This document shows, piece after piece, positions 6,537-14,007 of a DNA stretch of 14,061 nucleotides. Source of the DNA: CAYWNK01 sp047639615 (lineage in GTDB: Bacteria > Planctomycetota > UBA1135 > GCA-002686595). The notes under the pieces are model-generated. The model saw nothing but the letters and a program-made list of their open reading frames with translations, did no database searches and was not told where the DNA came from. The stretch lies in contig JBLIOL010000124.1 in assembly GCA_047639615.1 (NCBI GenBank), positions 1 through 14,061 on the forward strand. Reading direction: 5' to 3'. The number at the start of each line of letters is the position of its first letter. The stretch's first letter is position 1. A program made the translations under genes and the position numbers.

Positions 6537-7264
6537 CGGGACGCGTCCTCGTCGACGTGAAGGTCGTAGGCGCCCTCCTCAAGAACAGGCGCCAGGCGCT
6601 TCCGTAATTCTTCGAGAGCACGGCTGTAGCGCTTGCGAACGGCCACTTCGTTGCGCTCGACCATCACACCAATCTCGGCGAATGAGAGACCCTCGTAGTA
6701 ACGCAGGGTCAAGGTGGTCTTCATGATCTCCGGCAGCTCGTCGATCGCCTGAGCCACCATGTCGGCCAGCTCGCCGCCGATCAATTCCTCGCCGGGCCCC
6801 AGCTGCGGATCCTCGGCCATGCCCGCCTGATCCTCGACCGCGACCTCGCGACGGGAAGCCGCGTGTCGGCGCGAGCGCCAGTGATCGCGCACCTTATTGG
6901 TGGCGATGGTGAACACCCACGGACGCAACTCCCTAGTCGGGTCGTAGCTTTCCATGGAGCGGTAGAGGTGCATGAAGATGTCCTGGGTCAGGTCTTCAGC
7001 CAGGTGCTCCTCGCGCACGAGGCGACGCACATAGCCGTAGATCTGATCGAAGTAGACGTCGTAGAAACGCCCTAAGACGGCGCTGTCACGTCCCTGCAAG
7101 GCGGTCCTATCGGCCGGATCCAGATCCGGAGCCGCTGCGCGGGCTGTAGACCTGCCAGCCATAGGCTTCCGGGTTGCGGAGGCCGATGCGGGCAGGGTGC
7201 TCTGGGCAGGCGTCATGCCTGCGGGCGAGTTGGGCTCAGCGGTCGGGTTGTCTTGGGAATCCAC
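6533..7264 (-). CDS. ECF-type RNA polymerase sigma factor
   Basis: Sigma70-family extracytoplasmic-function sigma factor with only regions 2 and 4. Numbered from a GTG at 7354, region 2 covers about 92-165, with YGYVRRLVREEHLAEDLTQD (core binding) and RPWVFTIATNKVRDHWRSRR (-10 recognition). Region 4 covers about 200-255, with IDELPEIMKTTLTLRYYEGL then SFAEIGVMVERNEVAVRKR, the helix-turn-helix for the -35. The acidic linker between them is long. The start is uncertain: the frame stays open to a GTG at 7354 (273 residues), but the first codons there look non-coding. I prefer the GTG at 7264 because GGAG stands six bases before it (7274-7271); the ATG at 7216 is also possible. All three leave a Ser/Pro/Ala-rich N-terminal tail before region 2. 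It overlaps the FecR gene by four bases and probably directs transcription of this operon and others. Confidence 0.9.
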   Translation of the reverse strand: MDSQDNPTAEPNSPAGMTPAQSTLPASASATRKPMAGRSTARAAAPDLDPADRTALQGRDSAVLGRFYDVYFDQIYGYVRRLVREEHLAEDLTQDIFMHLYRSMESYDPTRELRPWVFTIATNKVRDHWRSRRHAASRREVAVEDQAGMAEDPQLGPGEELIGGELADMVAQAIDELPEIMKTTLTLRYYEGLSFAEIGVMVERNEVAVRKRYSRALEELRKRLAPVLEEGAYDLHVDEDASR

Positions 7265-7421
7265 ACAGGTCTCCAGGGAGCTTCGACGTCCATCCGCGTT
7301 GGTGACCACCCGGCTACCGAAAGAATGAAGATCCGAACATTGGGAGCGTAGCACTCCACCCGGGGGCCTGGCGATTCCGCTAGAGTCCAGTTTCTACGCC
7401 ATCCGTCCGATATCGAGATCC

Positions 7422-9197
7422 ATGCTCTCTCCTCTCGCCACCCTACTTATGGCCGCTCCGGCGGCTCCCGTCCTCCCGCTACCCCAGGACGAGCTCCTCA
7501 CGGTCTGGATCGCTGAGGGCACCCAGCTCCTGAGCCACTCCAAGGACCGGGCCCTGGCGCGCGCCCTGGCCATGATCGATGACCGCATTCTGGAGCTCCC
7601 TGGCGAGTTTCCCGAAGCGCAATTCCCGCCCCAGATGGTGCCTTTCCTGGTGGGTCTGCTGACCGACAGCAAGACCTTCCGCATCTCCACGGACGAGAGT
7701 GGCGGCCCGGTGCCCGTGCGCGCGCAGTTCGATTGGAACCAGCACACCCCGGAAGAAGCCCAGCAGCTGGCCTCCGGCCTGATGGCCTTCCTGACCGGCA
7801 TGGGCGCTCCGATCCCCGAGGCCGATGAAGCCGGCTGGACCCTGCTACCCCTGCCCCTGCCCATGCCCCTGGGCTTTGGCCCGCGCGGCTCCTCCATGAG
7901 CATGAGCCTGGGAGCCCCCTTCCCCGACGGCGGCGACCTCTCCACCCCCGATCTGCCCGAAGGCGTCACCCCGCACCTTCTGATGCGCGTGGACGTGGGC
8001 GCCATGGTCGACATGGGCCTCGAAGCCCTGCCCATGTTCGACCCCAAGGCCGCGGAGGTCGCCGAGACTGTCGTCTCCATGCTCGGCCTCGACGAGCTCT
8101 CCATCAGCGCCGCCTGCGGAGCCGACGAGCACCGCGGCTATAGCGTCGCCCGCCTACCCGGCTTCGGCGCTGCCATGCAAAGCCGCGGTCTGATGAGCGA
8201 GAAGGGTCTGAGCGCGGCCAGCCTGCGCATGGTCCCCGTGGACGCGCACTTTGCCAACATCGGCCAGGTCAATCTGCAAGGCATCTTGGACCTGCTACTG
8301 GCCATCGTCGATGAGCCGCTCACCGCCAACGGCGTCGAGGACCCGATCGAGATGCTCGCCGAGATGACCGGCGTGCACCTAGAGAACGATCTGATCGCGC
8401 ACCTGGGCCAGACCATCGGCATGTACACCTCCGACACCACGGGCGGCGGCGGTATCGCTTCTACCGTGCTGTTCATGGAAGTCACCAACTCTGCCGGCCT
8501 GCGCGGCCTGATCGAGCAACTGATTGGTCTCGCCAATGGCATCGCCATGGCAGAAGCCGAGGGCTACGTACAGGTTCGTCCCTGGGGACACAACGGGACC
8601 CAGTACTGGTCCCTGACCTTCCCGGGCATTCCGGTTCCGGTCGAGCCCACCGTCGTGCTGACCGACAACATGCTCTTCGTGTGCGCCACCCCCGGCGCCG
8701 CAGTCGCCGCCGTGACTCAAGCTGCCGGCAACGGCCCCAGCCTGCTGGACAACGAAGGCTTCCGCGCCCAACTGCCCGCCAATCCGGAAGGCAGCTACAA
8801 CGTGGTCTTCCTCGACACGCCGCGCTTCCTGAGCGCCGGCTACGGTCTGGTCTCCATGGGAACGTCCGCCCTCGTGAACGGCACTCGTTCACGCACGGAC
8901 GACTCCCGCGACGCCGGCATCGTCATGCCGCTCTACCACGAGCTCGCCGCTGGCGCCCTGCCCATCGTGGGCGTGGACACCATCGAGGACGGCGACCTGG
9001 TCAGCCGCAGCCACACCGACGCCTCGCTGCTGGTCAACATCACCGGCATCTCTGGCTACTACCTTTCCAACCCCGCCATGTTCCTGCCGGCCGCCCTGCT
9101 TCTGGCTGGCGCGGGCGTGCGCGAGCAGCAAATGGCGACCATGCAGGCCTACGAAATCGAGGAAGCATCCAAGCCGGTACCGGTCGAGGATTACTAG
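7422..9197 (+). CDS. large exported protein of unknown function, DUF3352-like
   Basis: 591 residues. The first 20 or so residues (MLSPLATLLMAAPAAPVLPL) resemble a short signal peptide without a charged start. A hydrophobic stretch near the C-terminus, NPAMFLPAALLLAGAGV (550-566), could be a second membrane anchor, leaving a short acidic tail. The middle contains a Leu-Pro stretch (LLPLPLPMPLGFGPRG, 141-156) and several blocks typical of the loosely defined DUF3352-like exported proteins: EMTGVHLENDLIAHLGQTIG (314-333), PTVVLTDNMLFVCATPGAAV (409-428) and SLLDNEGFRAQLP (440-452). I do not know a function for it. Methionine is unusually frequent. It is divergent from the sigma operon and lies six bases before the FmdB-type gene, so the two are probably one transcript. 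The ATG at 7422 has only a weak GAGATC before it. Confidence 0.75.
   Translation: MLSPLATLLMAAPAAPVLPLPQDELLTVWIAEGTQLLSHSKDRALARALAMIDDRILELPGEFPEAQFPPQMVPFLVGLLTDSKTFRISTDESGGPVPVRAQFDWNQHTPEEAQQLASGLMAFLTGMGAPIPEADEAGWTLLPLPLPMPLGFGPRGSSMSMSLGAPFPDGGDLSTPDLPEGVTPHLLMRVDVGAMVDMGLEALPMFDPKAAEVAETVVSMLGLDELSISAACGADEHRGYSVARLPGFGAAMQSRGLMSEKGLSAASLRMVPVDAHFANIGQVNLQGILDLLLAIVDEPLTANGVEDPIEMLAEMTGVHLENDLIAHLGQTIGMYTSDTTGGGGIASTVLFMEVTNSAGLRGLIEQLIGLANGIAMAEAEGYVQVRPWGHNGTQYWSLTFPGIPVPVEPTVVLTDNMLFVCATPGAAVAAVTQAAGNGPSLLDNEGFRAQLPANPEGSYNVVFLDTPRFLSAGYGLVSMGTSALVNGTRSRTDDSRDAGIVMPLYHELAAGALPIVGVDTIEDGDLVSRSHTDASLLVNITGISGYYLSNPAMFLPAALLLAGAGVREQQMATMQAYEIEEASKPVPVEDY
7845..7874 (+). repeat. imperfect CTGCCC hexamer run inside the exported protein gene
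   Basis: Five hexamers in frame (CTACCC, CTGCCC, CTGCCC, ATGCCC, CTGGGC) encode alternating Leu/Met and Pro. It is a short low-complexity tract within the coding region. Confidence 0.6.
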
Positions 9198-9203
9198 TCA
9201 CCT

Positions 9204-9476
9204 ATGCCCACCTACGAGTACGACTGCAAGGCCTGCGACAGCGCCTTTGAGGAGCTGGTTATGGGAGACGAGAAAATCGTCTGCCCCAGCTGCGATTCAA
9301 AGCGCGTGAAACGCCGCGTGACGAGCTTCTCCATGGGCGCTGCTGGCGGCACGGGCCGTGGGGAAATCCCCACGGACATCCTGGAAGCCGCACGCATCAG
9401 CTCCGGTGGCAACGTCCCCGGTGGCAACGTCCCCGGTGGCAACGTCCCCGGCGGCTCCTGCAACGCCTGCGACTGA
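9204..9476 (+). CDS. FmdB-family zinc-ribbon protein with Gly-Asn-Val-Pro repeats
   Basis: 90 residues. The N-terminus MPTYEYDCKACDSAFEEL is the classic start of the FmdB/CxxC_CxxC_SSSS zinc-ribbon family; CKAC (8-11) and CPSC (27-30) would bind one zinc. The family's function is not firmly known; it is often annotated as putative regulatory protein. After the ribbon the chain becomes flexible and Gly-rich, with three copies of GGNVP at residues 68-82 and a final CNACD with a third Cys pair. That tail is commonly Gly-rich in this family, but the exact tandem repeat is unusual. It starts six bases after the upstream gene's stop and is followed by an intrinsic terminator, so it ends that operon. 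Confidence 0.88.
   Translation: MPTYEYDCKACDSAFEELVMGDEKIVCPSCDSKRVKRRVTSFSMGAAGGTGRGEIPTDILEAARISSGGNVPGGNVPGGNVPGGSCNACD
9405..9449 (+). repeat. three exact 15-bp tandem repeats in the FmdB-type gene
   Basis: GGTGGCAACGTCCCC occurs three times in a row without mismatch (9405-9419, 9420-9434, 9435-9449) and is followed by a decayed GGCGGCTCC. Each unit encodes Gly-Gly-Asn-Val-Pro, so copy-number changes keep the frame. Confidence 0.95.
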
Positions 9477-9512
9477 CTCGGGCAGAGACACTAGCTCTCA
9501 CCAAGAGCCCCT

Positions 9513-9566
9513 ACGCCCACCGATGGTGCCGCTCTCGCAGCGGTCCGCCGGTGGGCGTTTTCTTTT
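9513..9566 (+). terminator. intrinsic terminator after the FmdB-type gene
   Basis: ACGCCCACCG (9513-9522) pairs perfectly with CGGTGGGCGT (9549-9558); the 26-base interior can fold a second small helix (CCGCT with AGCGG). The 3' arm runs into TTTTCTTTT (9558-9566). It separates the operon of 7422-9476 from the envelope-protein genes that follow. Confidence 0.85.
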
Positions 9567-9615
9567 GGATCCGCTAGAGCCGGTACACTTGTGCGGCCCC
9601 CTGCCCCAAACTCCT

Positions 9616-10776
9616 ATGAAGTCCGCAGCTCTAGTCCTAGCCACCCTCCCCCTGCTGCTCGCGAGCGGTCCGCCCCAGGACATGCCCGCGGACGAGCCCA
9701 AACAGGTAGAGCCCTCACAGGACGGCCACCAATCGGATGGCTTCCCAAGCCTTGAAGAAGGCTACGGAACGCAAGACCCCGAGCCTTCCACGCCTGACTA
9801 TGGCGAGCGAGCGGATGAGCAACCGATCTACGCGGATGGCTGGCCCGTATGGCGCCACGACGGCGTTCTCCCCGCCGGCCTCGCCCACGGCAGCCTGGTG
9901 GACACGGGCCAATTCGGTCTCGAACTGCGCTACAGCCAAACCAGCTGGAAGGGCATGCGCGATGGCCGCAAGGATCGCTCGAGCCAGTACCTATTCGATG
10001 CGGGTTACAGCATCGCTGGCACCGAGCTCAAGGAGAACCGCCTCGAGCTCGATTTCCTATACGGCTTAGATCCGCGCTGGATCCTATATGCCACCCTTCC
10101 GATCATCGAGCGCGAGCTCTCCTACGACATGGCCGCAGGCGGATCGCGCCGCGAGGAGAGCAGCGGTCTAGGCGACATCATGCTGGGCGGCCGCTACTCC
10201 GCGCGCGCCGACGATCAGCACCAACTGCAGTACACCATCGGCATCGGTCTACCCACCGGTGACTACGACCAGCGCGGCAGCTACGCGGGCAACAGCAATG
10301 TGCTCCTGCCCTACGCCTTGCAACTGGGCACGGGCACGGTGGACGTCTACCCGGGCATTACCTACCTGCGCTTGCACGAAGAATGGACCCTCGGTGCGCG
10401 CGGTGAGGCTCGCCTGCACATCGGCCGCAACTCCGACCACTGGGCCGTGAGCGACTCCCTCGAGGCCAGCGTCTGGGCCTCGAAGACACTCAACGAATCC
10501 TTCACCAGTGACGTTCGGCTGCAGGCCAATTGGTGGGGCGACTACCACGGCACAGCCCCCGGATTCGATCGCGTTAGGAGTCCCCTGGAGGATTCGAGTC
10601 GCCAAGGAGGAAGCTTGGTGCAGCTGGTCTTCGGCCTCGCGGCCGATCTTTCTAACTCTTACGCCGGAAGCAATCGCCTCGGTATCGAGGTTGGCGTGCC
10701 TATCGACGAGTGGGTCGACGGGCCCGGCTTTTCGCGCGAGACCAGCCTCCTGATTTCCTGGCGCCTCGGCCTGTAG
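9616..10776 (+). CDS. outer-membrane beta-barrel protein, MetA-pathway/transporter-like
   Basis: 386 residues, starting at the ATG at 9616 with a signal peptide (MKSAALVLATLPLLLASG). A longer in-frame reading back to 9358 crosses the FmdB gene and a terminator and is rejected. Residues 18-75 are acidic and low in structure. The rest has the alternating aromatic/polar strands of a beta barrel: GQFGLELRYSQTSW, RLELDFLYGLDPRWILYATL, SSGLGDIMLGGRYSAR, HQLQYTIGIGLPTGDYD, and a C-terminus SLLISWRLGL, with alternating hydrophobic residues though not the usual final Phe. The LGDIMLG...GIGLPTGDY pattern is like the 'putative MetA-pathway of phenol degradation' outer-membrane family, whose members are often annotated as transporters. 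Substrate unknown. It is nine bases before the esterase gene. Confidence 0.72.
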   Translation: MKSAALVLATLPLLLASGPPQDMPADEPKQVEPSQDGHQSDGFPSLEEGYGTQDPEPSTPDYGERADEQPIYADGWPVWRHDGVLPAGLAHGSLVDTGQFGLELRYSQTSWKGMRDGRKDRSSQYLFDAGYSIAGTELKENRLELDFLYGLDPRWILYATLPIIERELSYDMAAGGSRREESSGLGDIMLGGRYSARADDQHQLQYTIGIGLPTGDYDQRGSYAGNSNVLLPYALQLGTGTVDVYPGITYLRLHEEWTLGARGEARLHIGRNSDHWAVSDSLEASVWASKTLNESFTSDVRLQANWWGDYHGTAPGFDRVRSPLEDSSRQGGSLVQLVFGLAADLSNSYAGSNRLGIEVGVPIDEWVDGPGFSRETSLLISWRLGL

Positions 10777-10785
10777 GCTGGGGGA

Positions 10786-12102
10786 ATGTGGAAGCCCCTT
10801 CTCGCCTGCTTGCTCAGCCTCACGGGGCCGGTGGCGGCACAGGCTCCCGACCTCGCCGCTCTGCTGGCAGCGGCGGTAGACCAACCCACGGCTCTCGCCC
10901 GCGCGGCCGCGGCGGAAATCCTTGCCGCACGCAAGGACGTCAGCTTGGATGCCTGGCTCGAGGCCATGCAAGGCTTCGAGGCGAACCCGGCTCTGCGTCC
11001 AGTGCGAGAAGGGTCCAAGCAGGTCGAGCTGATCGTTGCCGGCAGTAGCGAGCGCACGGAGCTGTGCTGGTACGTTCCGGACGATCTAGCACTCGGCTCT
11101 CCGGTGCCCTTGCTAGTGGGCATGCATCCCACCGGTGGCAATGGTCCAGGCGCCATACGTGAATGGCGGCGCGTAGCCGACGACTGGGGCGCGATTCTGC
11201 TGGCCCCCTCGGAGGCTGGGCCCAACGTGGGCTTCGCCGCAACGGCACGCGAGAGAGAGAGCGTCCTGGCCGCAATCCGTTGGGCGCGTCGTCACTGGAA
11301 CATCGACGAGAATCGCATCGCCCTAGCTGGCTTCAGTCGCGGCGCGCACATGGCTTGGGACTTAGCCCTGCGCCACCCCTCCCAGTTCTGTGCCATCGTG
11401 CCCGTGTCCGGTGCGCCGCGCTTCGAGCTAGCGCGGGGCGCAGCCAACCTGCGCTACCTGGAGAACCTGCGCTCCACCGCCGTCTATTCCCTAATCGGCC
11501 GCCACGACCAAGAGGGCCTCGTGTGGACAGCGCTCGAGTGCTTCCGCAGATTGGATGAACTCGAAGCGCCCTTGGCCAAACTCGTAGTAGACGAACAGGC
11601 CGGCCACATGCCCGACCGCTCAGGCGCCGAGTTTGGAGTCTTCCTCGCGGGCGCGCAACGCAACCCGGATCCCGAGAGCCTCGTGCGACTCTACGCACAT
11701 GCCGGCGAAGGACGCGCGGCCTGGTTGGAAGTGCTCGAAGGCACAAAGCCCACTGAAGAGGTCTTTCGCCCGACCATCCGCGCTACCAAGCACAAGCAGT
11801 TGGATGACGATGGCCTGCGCCGCTTCCTTGTGGACGCTACTGCCAAACACACCGGCCGCATTCAGCTCAAGCGCGACAATCCCGGCCGCTACAGCGGCAA
11901 GCACGTCGGCATCAAGCGCTTCCGCATCCTGATCGAGCAAGAGCACCTGCCGGAAGACGGACGCATCGTGGCCAAGCTAGCCAACAAGCGCCTGCGCGCC
12001 ACAGTCAAAGCCGACCCAGCCGTGCTGCTCAAAGAGTTCGTGGAGCACTTCGATCGCACCTTCTTGCCGGTGGCCGAGGCGCACTTCCAGACCAAACGCT
12101 GA
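10786..12102 (+). CDS. secreted alpha/beta hydrolase (esterase-like) with C-terminal beta domain
   Basis: 438 residues. A signal peptide (MWKPLLACLLSLTGPVAAQA) is followed by a helical linker, then an alpha/beta hydrolase core from about 75 to 290. The oxyanion region is GMHPTGGNG (112-120); the nucleophile elbow is AGFSRGAHM (181-189) with Ser184; Asp241 in LIGRHDQEG and His274 in AGHMPD complete the probable triad. This layout resembles PHB-depolymerase-like and feruloyl-esterase-like hydrolases. The rest (about 295-438) resembles the C-terminal domain of some planctomycete esterases, a beta strand segment then KLANKRLRATVKAD and an Asp-Arg near the end; I assign no role to it. The ATG at 10786 has GGGGG at the right distance. 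The stop shares one base with the next start (TGATG), so the two genes are coupled. Substrate unknown. Confidence 0.82.
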   Translation: MWKPLLACLLSLTGPVAAQAPDLAALLAAAVDQPTALARAAAAEILAARKDVSLDAWLEAMQGFEANPALRPVREGSKQVELIVAGSSERTELCWYVPDDLALGSPVPLLVGMHPTGGNGPGAIREWRRVADDWGAILLAPSEAGPNVGFAATARERESVLAAIRWARRHWNIDENRIALAGFSRGAHMAWDLALRHPSQFCAIVPVSGAPRFELARGAANLRYLENLRSTAVYSLIGRHDQEGLVWTALECFRRLDELEAPLAKLVVDEQAGHMPDRSGAEFGVFLAGAQRNPDPESLVRLYAHAGEGRAAWLEVLEGTKPTEEVFRPTIRATKHKQLDDDGLRRFLVDATAKHTGRIQLKRDNPGRYSGKHVGIKRFRILIEQEHLPEDGRIVAKLANKRLRATVKADPAVLLKEFVEHFDRTFLPVAEAHFQTKR

Positions 12103-13274
12103 TGCCTGCACCGCGTCCCCACATCGGCCTCCTGTGTTTGGCCTTCGCAGCCTGCGCCGAACGTGAACCGCCCGCGGCAACGGACGCGAACAGCGAGCTC
12201 TCCAACCTGCAGGCCCTGGGCTACGCCGGCTATGAGGAGCAGCCCGAAGCAGACCCAATCGCAGTCGCTCCAGCCTCGCCGCTAGCCGCAGACTCCGGCC
12301 CCCTGCTCTTCACCGACGAGAAAGACCGTGTCACCCTGCTCGCGCGCGACGGCACGCAACTCTGGTCCCTGCGAGTTCCAGGCCGCGATCAAGTCGAGCT
12401 GGCGGAGCCCCTGGAAGGCGGCCGCCTGGCAACGCTCTCCGTTGATCAAGGCGTCGACCTCTTTGCACCAAGCGGCGAACACCTAGCCAGCTGGGACCTA
12501 GCGAGCCACCATGACCTAGCCGCCGATCACGACGGAAGCTTGCTGGTACTCGCTCACGCGGAACACCTCTATTACGGGCGCAATGTGCGCTTCGACAGTG
12601 TCGTACGTGTCTTCCCCGATGCTCCCGATCGCGATCCGGAGCAGGTCTGGAGCAGCTTTGAATCGCACCTCTCCCTACTACCGCTAGCTGGCCTCTCGGC
12701 CCTCGAGAAGACGCCCACTGGCAATCCCACCGCGACCATATACGACCGTTTCCACGCAAACTCCCTACAGGTTCTCCCCCCCGATGCCCCGGCCAGCCTG
12801 GGACCAGGCAACTGGCTCCTCTGCCTGCGCAACGCCAGCCTGATCCTGGTGCTAGATCCAACCACGGGCTACATCCGCTGGCATTTCGAGGCCAAGCACC
12901 TGGACTTCCCCCACCACCCCAGCCTGCTACCCAACGGCCGCATCCTGCTCTTCGATAATGGTTGGCAACGAGGCTTCAGCCGGCTGCTCGAATTGGACGC
13001 AGTGACCCCCTTCGGCATTGCCTGGAGTTGGAGTTCACCCCAGCCCGAGAGCTTCTTCTCCAAGACACGCGGAGCCGTGGAACGCCTCCCCAATGGCGGA
13101 ACCCTAGTCACCAATTCGGAGTCCGGACATCTGTTCGAGTTGGACGCCAAGGGCCGTCTGAGCTGGGAATACCGCAATCCGCTAGCGGCCGACGGTCGCC
13201 GCCGACGTATTTATCGCGCCACCAGGCCCACTGATTCCTGGGTTGACCAAGTCCTTTCCAGCGCCAAGCGGTAG
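12102..13274 (+). CDS. arylsulfotransferase-like beta-propeller lipoprotein
   Basis: 390 residues. The N-terminus MPAPRPHIGLLCLAFAACAE has a lipobox-like FAAC with Cys18, so a lipoprotein is likely. NLQALGYAGY follows at 35-44. From about residue 68 repeated short strands suggest a propeller (LLFTDEKDRVTLLARDGTQL, GGRLATLSVDQGVDLFAPSG). The second half matches the arylsulfotransferase (ASST) pattern: YDRFHANSLQVL (214-225, conserved His218), GNWLLCLRNASLILVLDPTT (236-255, Arg243), GYIRWHF, then FPHHPSLLPNGRILLFDNG (269-287, His271/272). ASST enzymes move sulfate between phenols, with an active-site His; Arg243 and the two His positions agree with that but I cannot verify the catalytic set. 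A non-enzymatic propeller is possible. It is coupled to the esterase gene by a one-base overlap. Confidence 0.75.
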   Translation: MPAPRPHIGLLCLAFAACAEREPPAATDANSELSNLQALGYAGYEEQPEADPIAVAPASPLAADSGPLLFTDEKDRVTLLARDGTQLWSLRVPGRDQVELAEPLEGGRLATLSVDQGVDLFAPSGEHLASWDLASHHDLAADHDGSLLVLAHAEHLYYGRNVRFDSVVRVFPDAPDRDPEQVWSSFESHLSLLPLAGLSALEKTPTGNPTATIYDRFHANSLQVLPPDAPASLGPGNWLLCLRNASLILVLDPTTGYIRWHFEAKHLDFPHHPSLLPNGRILLFDNGWQRGFSRLLELDAVTPFGIAWSWSSPQPESFFSKTRGAVERLPNGGTLVTNSESGHLFELDAKGRLSWEYRNPLAADGRRRRIYRATRPTDSWVDQVLSSAKR

Positions 13275-13311
13275 CCCCAGCCAGCCCCAAAGCTAGGATG
13301 CGGCCCCCACC

Positions 13312-13980
13312 ATGCAGACCTACAAGCAAGACTTCATCGAGTTCCTCGTGCGCTGCGAAGTGCTCACCTTCGGCGACTTCACCACCAAGAGCGGACGCAA
13401 GACCCCCTACTTCGTCAACACGGGCCGCTACTGCACGGGCTCCCAGCTCACGCGCCTGGGCGGCTTCTACGCCGCTGCCGCCATCGAGCACCTGGGCGAA
13501 GAATTCGACCTGCTCTTCGGCCCGGCCTACAAGGGCATCCCCCTGGTCGTTTCCATGGCCCAGTCCATGGCCGCCCAAGGCCGCGACATTCCCTTCTGCT
13601 TCAACCGCAAGGAAGCCAAGGACCACGGTGAAGGCGGCGTACTCGTGGGGCACGCGCCGAAAGATGCCGAGCGCGTACTGATCGTCGAAGACGTCACCAC
13701 CGCGGGCACGTCGATTCGTGAGACGGTTCCGATTCTGCGCGCAGCAGCCGACGTCAAGCTCGCCGGCCTGGTGGTCTCCGTCGACCGCCAAGAACGCGGC
13801 AAGGGCGACCGCCCCGCCCTCGAAGAAGTCGGGACCGAATTCAAAATGCCGACCTTCGCGATCGTCACGCTCGACGAGATCCTCGAGTTCCTAACCGGCC
13901 GCGAGGTCGATGGCCGCACCCCCCTAGGGACAGAAGAGCGTGCCCGCATCGACGCCTACCGCACCGAGTACGGCGCGTAG
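13312..13980 (+). CDS. pyrE: orotate phosphoribosyltransferase
   Basis: Pyrimidine biosynthesis: transfers the phosphoribosyl group of PRPP to orotate, forming OMP. 222 residues, close to the usual 210-220. Type I phosphoribosyltransferase fold: FGDFTTKSGRKTPYFVNTG (20-38) is the typical OPRT N-terminus with the orotate-binding region, LLFGPAYKGIPL (67-78) and FNRKEAKDHGEGG (97-109) supply the flexible catalytic loop with Lys and Asp-His-Gly, and VLIVEDVTTAGTS (122-134) is the PRPP-binding motif with the acidic pair. It starts 37 bases after the ASST-like gene with no terminator between, so readthrough is possible. No Shine-Dalgarno is near the ATG; TAGGAT stands 12 bases before it and may be a -10 box. 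Confidence 0.96.
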   Translation: MQTYKQDFIEFLVRCEVLTFGDFTTKSGRKTPYFVNTGRYCTGSQLTRLGGFYAAAAIEHLGEEFDLLFGPAYKGIPLVVSMAQSMAAQGRDIPFCFNRKEAKDHGEGGVLVGHAPKDAERVLIVEDVTTAGTSIRETVPILRAAADVKLAGLVVSVDRQERGKGDRPALEEVGTEFKMPTFAIVTLDEILEFLTGREVDGRTPLGTEERARIDAYRTEYGA

Positions 13981-14007
13981 ACGACAATACCGAGCCGCAC
14001 CAAAAGC

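Noticed and set aside
6049..6726. 225-codon plus-strand ORF over the FecR and sigma genes
   Set aside because: It is Arg/Ala/Ser-rich and antisense to clear FecR and sigma motifs.
7394..8104. 236-codon minus-strand ORF inside the exported protein gene
   Set aside because: Ser/Arg/Gly-rich composition without motifs, fully antisense to a gene with coherent blocks and signal peptide.
9405..9449. CRISPR-like or mobile-element repeat
   Set aside because: Units are directly adjacent, in frame and inside a coding region; this is a minisatellite.
9358..9615. 86-codon N-terminal extension of the beta-barrel protein
   Set aside because: It overlaps the FmdB-type gene in another frame, reads the 15-bp repeats as Ala-Thr-Ser-Pro-Val, and crosses an intrinsic terminator; a signal peptide starts at 9616.
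13275..13311. Terminator between the ASST-like gene and pyrE
   Set aside because: The 37 bases contain no inverted repeat or T-tract, only a possible -10 box.
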